The notes beneath the pieces are model-generated. The model saw only the letters and a list, made by a program, of their open reading frames with translations, had not been told where the DNA came from and made no database searches. 64,000 bases of DNA from WRMS01 sp038562165 (lineage in GTDB: Bacteria; Bacillota; Peptococcia; DRI-13; UBA5745), in contig JBCFAO010000015.1 of NCBI GenBank assembly GCA_038562165.1, positions 13,348 to 77,347 on the forward strand, written 5' to 3'. This document shows, one piece after another, positions 59,583-64,000 of the stretch. A program made the position numbers and the translations under genes. The first letter of the stretch is position 1; every line of letters begins with the position of its first letter.

Positions 59583-60848
59583 CTATATACGCTGATAGTA
59601 GTCCCCTGGTAACTTCTCAATTAAACGCAATGCAAGAAGATTTGTCAAGCCTAAATAAACATCACCCGCCATAGCAGGGCTGTCCGCCAGCAGAGTATCG
59701 ATATGAACCGGAGAGTAGCTGATGTCCTGAAAAAGCTGTTTTTCTTCCGGCGTAATCACTGATAAAGCTTCCTTCTGGGACAAAAAGAGTTGCTGTTGGT
59801 ACGGGTTTTGGTTTGACCTTAAATTTGAATTTGAATTTACAATTAAAGGTAAGTTTGGATTTGAATCCTTACCTAAATTGGTATTTCGATTTGAATATGG
59901 GTTTGCCTTTCGGCAATCCCCCTGGTCCGGTTTCCTTTTTTCTTTCTGATGGCCGGCTGCCGTTATCCCGTAAGACGGGGGCAAATAGGCTCTTAATATA
60001 TCCTCCGGCGTAATCGCAAGCTGGGCGCCGTCTTGGATCAATTGCAAAGGGCCAATGCTGGCGGGATTGGTCACAGGCCCCGGCAGGGCCCATACATCTT
60101 TGCCTTGGTCGGCAGCCCATTGGCAGGTAATCAGAGCGCCGCTTCTGGCTTCTCCTTCAACCAGCAGCAAAAAGCGGCCTAAAGCGCTGATCAGCCGGTT
60201 GCGCTGGGGAAAATGCCAAGACAAAGGCTTTGATCCCGGGAAGTACTCACTGATAATCAAGCCTTCCTCCCGCAGCCGCCAGTATAGCCTGCGGTTTTCC
60301 GGCGGGTAGGGCACATCTACCCCGCAACCTAATACGGCAATAGAGTCTCCGCCCGCAGCTAACGCTCCTTCATGGGCAACGGCATCAATGCCTTTGGCCA
60401 TGCCGCTGACAATACAGAAGCCGGCCCGGGCCAAAGCAATGGCAAAATCCTCAGCCAGCTTCCGGCCATAGGCAGTGGAGCGTCTGCTGCCGACAATGGA
60501 AGCTGCGGGCTGATGCCACAGCTCTTGCCGGCCATAATAATAAAGAATAACCGGATAGCCGGAAAAATGCAACAACTCTTTGGGATAGCTTTCCTCCAAA
60601 CAGCAGACCACACCTATCTTCTTGCGGCTGCACTCCTCCCAAAGCTGCTGGGGGCTGCAATGCTGCCGGGCCAAAATAAGCTTCTGCCTCACCGCCTCAG
60701 AAAGCTCCGGCAAAGCTATACTATCTTTCCTTTGCCAAAATTCTGTCAAGTTTCCGTAATAAGCAGTTAACTTTTCGGCTATAGGATAAATATCGCCATT
60801 TATCTCTTTTTGCAGCGCCATCCAACACATTTTCTCCGCCGGCTCCAT
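59583..60848 (-). CDS. dprA: DNA-processing protein DprA with Asn-rich linker
   Basis: Loads RecA on incoming single-stranded DNA in natural transformation. A SAM-like N-terminal part precedes the Rossmann-like domain (SIVGSRRSTAYGRK, SGMAKGIDAVAHEGAL, GCGVDVPYPPENRRL, PQRNRLISAL, EGEARSGALIT) and a C-terminal winged helix. Between these, residues about 305-370 form an Asn/Ser/Lys-rich low-complexity stretch (NSNSNLRSNQN), giving 421 aa rather than roughly 360. The ribosome site is GGAAGGAG. Confidence 0.95.
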   Translation of the reverse strand: MEPAEKMCWMALQKEINGDIYPIAEKLTAYYGNLTEFWQRKDSIALPELSEAVRQKLILARQHCSPQQLWEECSRKKIGVVCCLEESYPKELLHFSGYPVILYYYGRQELWHQPAASIVGSRRSTAYGRKLAEDFAIALARAGFCIVSGMAKGIDAVAHEGALAAGGDSIAVLGCGVDVPYPPENRRLYWRLREEGLIISEYFPGSKPLSWHFPQRNRLISALGRFLLLVEGEARSGALITCQWAADQGKDVWALPGPVTNPASIGPLQLIQDGAQLAITPEDILRAYLPPSYGITAAGHQKEKRKPDQGDCRKANPYSNRNTNLGKDSNPNLPLIVNSNSNLRSNQNPYQQQLFLSQKEALSVITPEEKQLFQDISYSPVHIDTLLADSPAMAGDVYLGLTNLLALRLIEKLPGDYYQRI

Positions 60849-60879
60849 AAATTCTCCTTCCTTGTCTAGTCATGGCTTT

Positions 60880-60908
60880 AATATACCATATTATACCAAT
60901 TATTGCAA
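60880..60908 (-). promoter_or_regulatory. Promoter of the dprA-topA-trmFO-xerC operon
   Basis: On the minus strand TTGCAA (60903-60908), 17 nt and TATATT (60880-60885). A competing TATAAT lies within the spacer. Confidence 0.55.
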
Positions 60909-60946
60909 GGCATTATTGAGCTGCGTCTTAATAGGCAGTGACAAGC

Positions 60947-61048
60947 TGCTCAAATTGCAGGTTAGCGGTTATTTGCGGCAGTTACCTGAGCAAAATTTCA
61001 ACTTTGTATCTACTGTCCCGCTGTTTTTGTGCAAAATTTCAAGTTTAA
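60947..61048 (+). repeat. GCAAAA repeat R4, three units at 40- and 41-nt spacing
   Basis: CAAATTGCAGG at 60951, then GCAAAATTTCAACTTTGTA at 60990 and GCAAAATTTCAAGTTTA at 61031. The rest of 60849-61416 has no gene apart from R5 and a hairpin. Confidence 0.65.
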
Positions 61049-61145
61049 AGTGCGCTGTCCCATCGCAATAGGGTATATTGGTTTTTCGCGACACTAGATA
61101 CAGTAAAAAATCGTCTGACCACAACACAAAGACGGTGCTTAGACA

Positions 61146-61210
61146 CTTTAAACCTGCATTTTTGCTCAGTTAGCCCCTGTGAACGCTAACAAAGCTGCAT
61201 TTTTGCACCC
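61146..61210 (-). repeat. GCAAAA repeat pair R5 (41-nt period)
   Basis: On the minus strand GTGCAAAAATGCAGCTTTGT and, 41 nt on, GAGCAAAAATGCAGGTTTA. This is nearly the same pair as at 40260-40322, but in opposite orientation and with a different spacer. Confidence 0.7.
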
Positions 61211-61351
61211 CAAACGGTTGCAAGCAGCAGGTACAAACCGAGGGCACTGAAAAAGTCGGCGGCCGAGCGGCCCACACCAGGCCGGCAAAATGCTACTGAC
61301 AGAGCTCGCTGCTATTAAGCCTCTCTTTTCTTCCCCTCTACATATAAATAT

Positions 61352-61384
61352 CAAGCGGACACCTCATTATGAGACGCCCGCTTG
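61352..61384 (-). terminator. Hairpin after the coiled-coil gene
   Basis: CAAGCGG/CCGCTTG with inner CTCAT/ATGAG. The minus-strand tail ATATTTATATG is only moderately U-rich. Confidence 0.45.
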
Positions 61385-61416
61385 CTTGCATTGATTGCAT
61401 TGGTTAACTCACTGCT

Positions 61417-62358
61417 TCATATTGCTGCCTTCGTAATTAAATCATTCAGTATTGTCTTTTCATTTTCCAGGCTTTCATCAGCAGCACTGAGCATGACAAT
61501 CAAACGGCTTATAACCTGCTGGATCTGGCTTTTGGTATTCTGTACCTGAGTTTGGGATTGATTAATTTTATCCAGGACCGCCCAATCCGCAAACAATCCG
61601 TCGAAAAAATAGTCCGCAAATAACAAAAAGCCATCAATGCCGACCTGCAAATCTGCAGAAATTCTCACATCGGTCAGCTCTGTTTTAAAACGGCGCAATT
61701 GTACCTGCAAATGCTCAACCTGCCGCTGAGCTTTATCCAAATGGTCATGCTTTATCATATCCGACAACAGCCCGCCACCCAGTAAATCCCAAGTGCCCCA
61801 GCCTTCCGCGCTATTGAGGCTGGATAGAATTCTATCGGCAGTCTCAAGGGCTGTCTGGCCGGCCCCAAGGGCTTCTTGCACTTCTTTAATCTGCCCCTCC
61901 AAATAGGAGATACGATCTTCCGTCCGGAGAATCTCCTCCGCATCTTGATTGCCCAGAGATTTAATAGCTTCTAACTTATCCTCCAACGCCTGCTCATATT
62001 GCTGCTCACATCCCTGCAGTTTCCGAAGCTCTGCCTCGTAGCCTTTAATATCTTCCTCCACCGCATAAAGCTCACGTACGGCAACGTCATACTTAACGCT
62101 GGCAGCATAGGCTTCTTCCCGCTCTTTATCCAGCTTTTCATCCATTTTTCCAATGACTCTGTAGAAAAAGACCGTTAAACTATGGCTTTCCAGGCGTTCA
62201 ACATCGGCTTCTTCATCCAGCTTATCCTTTTTAAGGGCATCAACTTTGCCATGCAAATACTCCCGTTGGATATATAAATCTTTTAGCTTGGACTCTTTGT
62301 GCTTTTTTTGTTCGACTTGCAGCCGAAGAAGCTGCATCTTTTCATCATAATAGACCAC
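61417..62358 (-). CDS. Coiled-coil protein, unknown
   Basis: 313 aa starting at GTG with AGGAG 6 nt upstream. Residues 1-65 and 75-170 are charged heptad-like coiled coil (rich in E, K, Q, L). Then comes a conserved-looking hinge WGTWDLLGGGLLSDMIKHDHLDKAQ-like segment at about 205-230, a short hydrophobic stretch (GFLLFADYFFDGLFADW) and a final helical region. No family is recognised. It could be a cytoskeletal, membrane-remodelling or conflict-system protein. It is flanked by repeats and divergent from a CPBP protease. Confidence 0.75.
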   Translation of the reverse strand: MVYYDEKMQLLRLQVEQKKHKESKLKDLYIQREYLHGKVDALKKDKLDEEADVERLESHSLTVFFYRVIGKMDEKLDKEREEAYAASVKYDVAVRELYAVEEDIKGYEAELRKLQGCEQQYEQALEDKLEAIKSLGNQDAEEILRTEDRISYLEGQIKEVQEALGAGQTALETADRILSSLNSAEGWGTWDLLGGGLLSDMIKHDHLDKAQRQVEHLQVQLRRFKTELTDVRISADLQVGIDGFLLFADYFFDGLFADWAVLDKINQSQTQVQNTKSQIQQVISRLIVMLSAADESLENEKTILNDLITKAAI

Positions 62359-62486
62359 AGGGAACTCCTTTCGATATCCAATTGCCTGAAATTTGCTTTT
62401 AGCATGATATAGCTTTGCCTTAGCATAAATAATAGCATATAATTGTAGCCATTAACGGGTATTTCAAAAGGTGAGGTGGAAAAATT

Positions 62487-63284
62487 GTGACAGATAAAAA
62501 AATCACAGTGCAATTTACAATGCTGACATTTTGCCTAGCCTATCTTGTTTCAGGCATTTTGATTGCTCTTGGACAATTCGGCTATTCGGTTCACAATTGG
62601 GTTCGCTCGCCACAGGACTTTGGAATGAATATTCCTTTTGCAATCTATATTTTGTCGCCCGCCATTGCTTCATATATCGTTCTGAAGAAAAATAATAAAA
62701 TAGCAGATTTTAAAGAATGGTTGAGAACTGTTTTCTACGCTAAAAACAGTATATCTCTCTATTTCTACGTTGTTGCAGGGCTTTTCCTGTATTTTTTGAT
62801 ACATCTTGCAGTTTCTAGCCCTGCAGAAATGGTGCTTCCATTTCATACGTTCTTCCTGGCCCTGCCCGGCAATCTGATTATCGGCGGCTTGGAGGAAGCC
62901 GGCTGGATGTATGTATTGCAGCCAGAACTTGAAAAAAAATATGGTTTTGTTTTATCTTCTGTTTCTGTTGGAGTCATTTGGATTTTATGGCATATCCCTC
63001 TTTTCTTCATTCCTGGAACGAATCACTATGAGGGACTTATTGACTTTTGGATGTTTGCAATGCAACTGATTGCCTTTCGGTTTTTCTACGGGGCAATCTA
63101 CAGAATATCAGGAAAGGGCCGTGTGTTTATGTGCGTGTTATTTCACACCATGTTCAATGCGGCATCCCCCATCTTTGGCACCCTGACTATGACTTGGGCG
63201 GGAACCATTGCCGCAAATGCTGCCCTCGTTCTTGTCTCAATTGTAACCTTGTTTTACATCAACCGTCTGGCGGCATCTAACTGA
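62487..63284 (+). CDS. CPBP-family intramembrane metalloprotease
   Basis: 265-aa, roughly eight-helix membrane protein of the CAAX protease/bacteriocin-processing group. The motifs are EEAGWMYVLQP (EExxxR-type motif, with W in place of the usual R position), WILWHIPLF and FHTMFNA. The start is GTG with GGTGAGGTGG upstream. Relatives serve in bacteriocin self-immunity or sigma-factor regulation. No bacteriocin gene is seen nearby, so its role is open. It diverges from the coiled-coil gene with 128 nt between. Confidence 0.85.
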   Translation: MTDKKITVQFTMLTFCLAYLVSGILIALGQFGYSVHNWVRSPQDFGMNIPFAIYILSPAIASYIVLKKNNKIADFKEWLRTVFYAKNSISLYFYVVAGLFLYFLIHLAVSSPAEMVLPFHTFFLALPGNLIIGGLEEAGWMYVLQPELEKKYGFVLSSVSVGVIWILWHIPLFFIPGTNHYEGLIDFWMFAMQLIAFRFFYGAIYRISGKGRVFMCVLFHTMFNAASPIFGTLTMTWAGTIAANAALVLVSIVTLFYINRLAASN

Positions 63285-63599
63285 TTAACTGGGGCGCCCG
63301 CCGGGCAGCGACGGTGCTGCGGCGCTGCCGACTCTGACCCCGCCTGTGCAAATTTGCGGTTGTATGAAATTTGGCGGGGCCGGGTGAGCAAAAATTGCGT
63401 TTGTATGTGAAATGCAAAGAGGCTATTACCGCACAACCGCAAGAATTGCATAGAATCAGCCTGAATTTTGCTAAATTACCTCTGAGCCAGCATGCAAATC
63501 ATGTCCAAACGAAAAAATTGCACAGGCGGGCGCCCGAAACCGCATACAACCGTAAAAATTGAACAAAAGCTGCCCAATCGGTGGCCGATAAACCGGAGG
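63285..63599. repeat. Repeat-rich gap with GCAAAA pairs R6 (+) and R7 (-)
   Basis: R6: TGTGCAAATTTGCGGTTGTA and, 40 nt on, GAGCAAAAATTGCGTTTGTAT (63345-63408). R7 on the minus strand: CAATTTTTACGGTTGTATG and, 41 nt on, CAATTTTTTCGTTTGG (63508-63562). The outer GGGCGCCCGCC (63292-63302) and GGCGGGCGCCC (63526-63536) are inverted copies. No gene. Confidence 0.65.
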
Positions 63600-63878
63600 T
63601 TACTTTTCAGGAACAATCAAAGTAAAATGGACAGATAAATCATCATGATCTTGAACTGGAACCCAGCCTCTCACTTTGCCTTCAGAGGGACAATCCAACT
63701 GAGCTTCCATTGTCTGAAACATTCTGTGTGCCAGGCAGCCTTTGTGTATTTCCGGTTTTCCTACCTTTGCGCAACAGCATCCCGTAATAAAGCCAGCATC
63801 TTCCGCCTTTTTATTAGAGGCAATAATTTGGTGCTTTCTGTCTATCAACCTTGCGATTCCAGGAAAGCTATCCCACAT
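63600..63878 (-). CDS. Small Cys/His-rich protein, possibly PAS-like, unknown
   Basis: 92 aa. DSFPGIARLIDRKHQIIASN resembles the opening strands of a PAS domain. It is followed by GFITGCCCAKVGKPEIHKGCLAHRMF with four cysteines and two histidines that could bind metal or haem, then a final GWVPVQDHDDLSVHFTLIVPEK strand pair. The composition is protein-like and unlike the shadow frames. The ribosome site is weak (AGGA). A redox or metal sensor is a guess. The lack of a linked gene limits inference. Confidence 0.6.
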   Translation of the reverse strand: MWDSFPGIARLIDRKHQIIASNKKAEDAGFITGCCCAKVGKPEIHKGCLAHRMFQTMEAQLDCPSEGKVRGWVPVQDHDDLSVHFTLIVPEK

Positions 63879-63943
63879 AGCATCCTAACTTCCCGCAAAA
63901 TTACACCATACAACCAAGGCCAGGCAAAGTAGAAAGCCAGGCA

Positions 63944-63986
63944 GGGATATCCTCAGCGGCAAAACCGCAAGCAAGGAGGATGTCCC
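63944..63986 (+). other. Stem-loop at window end
   Basis: GGGATATCCTC (63944-63954) and GAGGATGTCCC (63976-63986) pair at 10 of 11, with an inner GCGG/CCGC, followed by TTTGTTTCTT. It could be a plus-strand terminator or the left end of an element continuing beyond the window. A GCAAAATTA-ACCATACA variant as at 40131-40158 occurs at 63887-63915. Confidence 0.4.
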
Positions 63987-64000
63987 TTTGTTTCTTCGTC

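Noticed and set aside
40260..61210. CRISPR-like array from the 40-41-nt repeats
   Set aside because: Only two or three units per site, a drifting repeat, 19-20-nt spacers, and no cas genes in the window.
1..64000. tRNA or rRNA genes
   Set aside because: No cloverleaf with TTCGA-type T-loop or rRNA block was found in the gaps by eye. A covariance search would be decisive.

Overview
The window is a slice of a low-to-mid GC Bacillota chromosome, most likely a Clostridia or Peptococcaceae-like lineage. Genus cannot be named from the sequence alone. The evidence is RNase Y, RNase J, CodY, a PolC-type replicase and LTA-synthase-like and VanY-like envelope enzymes. The gene order also follows the classic Firmicute block dprA-topA-trmFO-xerC-codY-rpsB-tsf-pyrH-frr-uppS-cdsA-rseP-polC-rimP-nusA-ylxR-ylxQ-infB-rbfA-truB-ribF-rpsO-pnp-ylxY-pepR-ylmC-rnj-ftsK-rodZ-pgsA-cinA-recA-rny-ymdB, almost all read on the minus strand.

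Layout in window coordinates. 1-8.6 kb: ymdB (cut by the edge), rny, recA, a DEAD-box helicase, a stand-alone CinA C-terminal domain, pgsA, rimO, rodZ-like. 8.7-19 kb: ftsK, rnj, ylmC, a small membrane protein, an M16 peptidase, a DacF-like carboxypeptidase, ylxY, pnp. 19.3-28.7 kb: rpsO, ribF, truB, nrnA, rbfA, infB, L7Ae-like, ylxR, nusA, rimP. 28.8-42.2 kb: an accessory stretch inserted at the normally tight polC-rimP junction. It holds a deacetylase, a DUF421 protein, a PLP decarboxylase, a TetR regulator, a five-gene envelope operon (alpha/beta hydrolase, membrane-anchored Mur ligase, Ddl, LTA-synthase-like sulfatase, VanY) and an MBL hydrolase. 42.2-60.9 kb: polC (without its exonuclease domain), mgtC, ispG, rseP, cdsA, uppS, a small protein, frr, pyrH, tsf, rpsB, codY, xerC, trmFO, topA, dprA. 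60.9-64 kb: a repeat-rich accessory end with a coiled-coil protein, a CPBP protease and a Cys-rich small protein.

The core genes serve translation, RNA decay, lipid and isoprenoid precursor supply, replication and recombination. Several genes expected at these syntenic positions are not present: dxr between rseP and cdsA, clpQY between xerC and codY, the dpa/asd/dap genes between ylmC and rnj, and proS before polC.

The most unusual content is in the gaps, which carry several families of structured repeats. (1) A palindromic element that carries an outward sigma-A-type promoter sits before rpsO, rpsB, the MBL gene and, in tandem duplicate, the envelope operon. (2) A 167-bp element between rpsB and tsf folds on paper into seven consecutive hairpins inside an outer inverted repeat. 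(3) A 211-bp inverted-repeat element with two covarying hairpins sits exactly where dxr is missing. (4) A 40-41-nt periodic GCAAAA repeat family occurs in three gene-poor gaps. (5) A MITE-like element carries a terminator at the end of the envelope operon.
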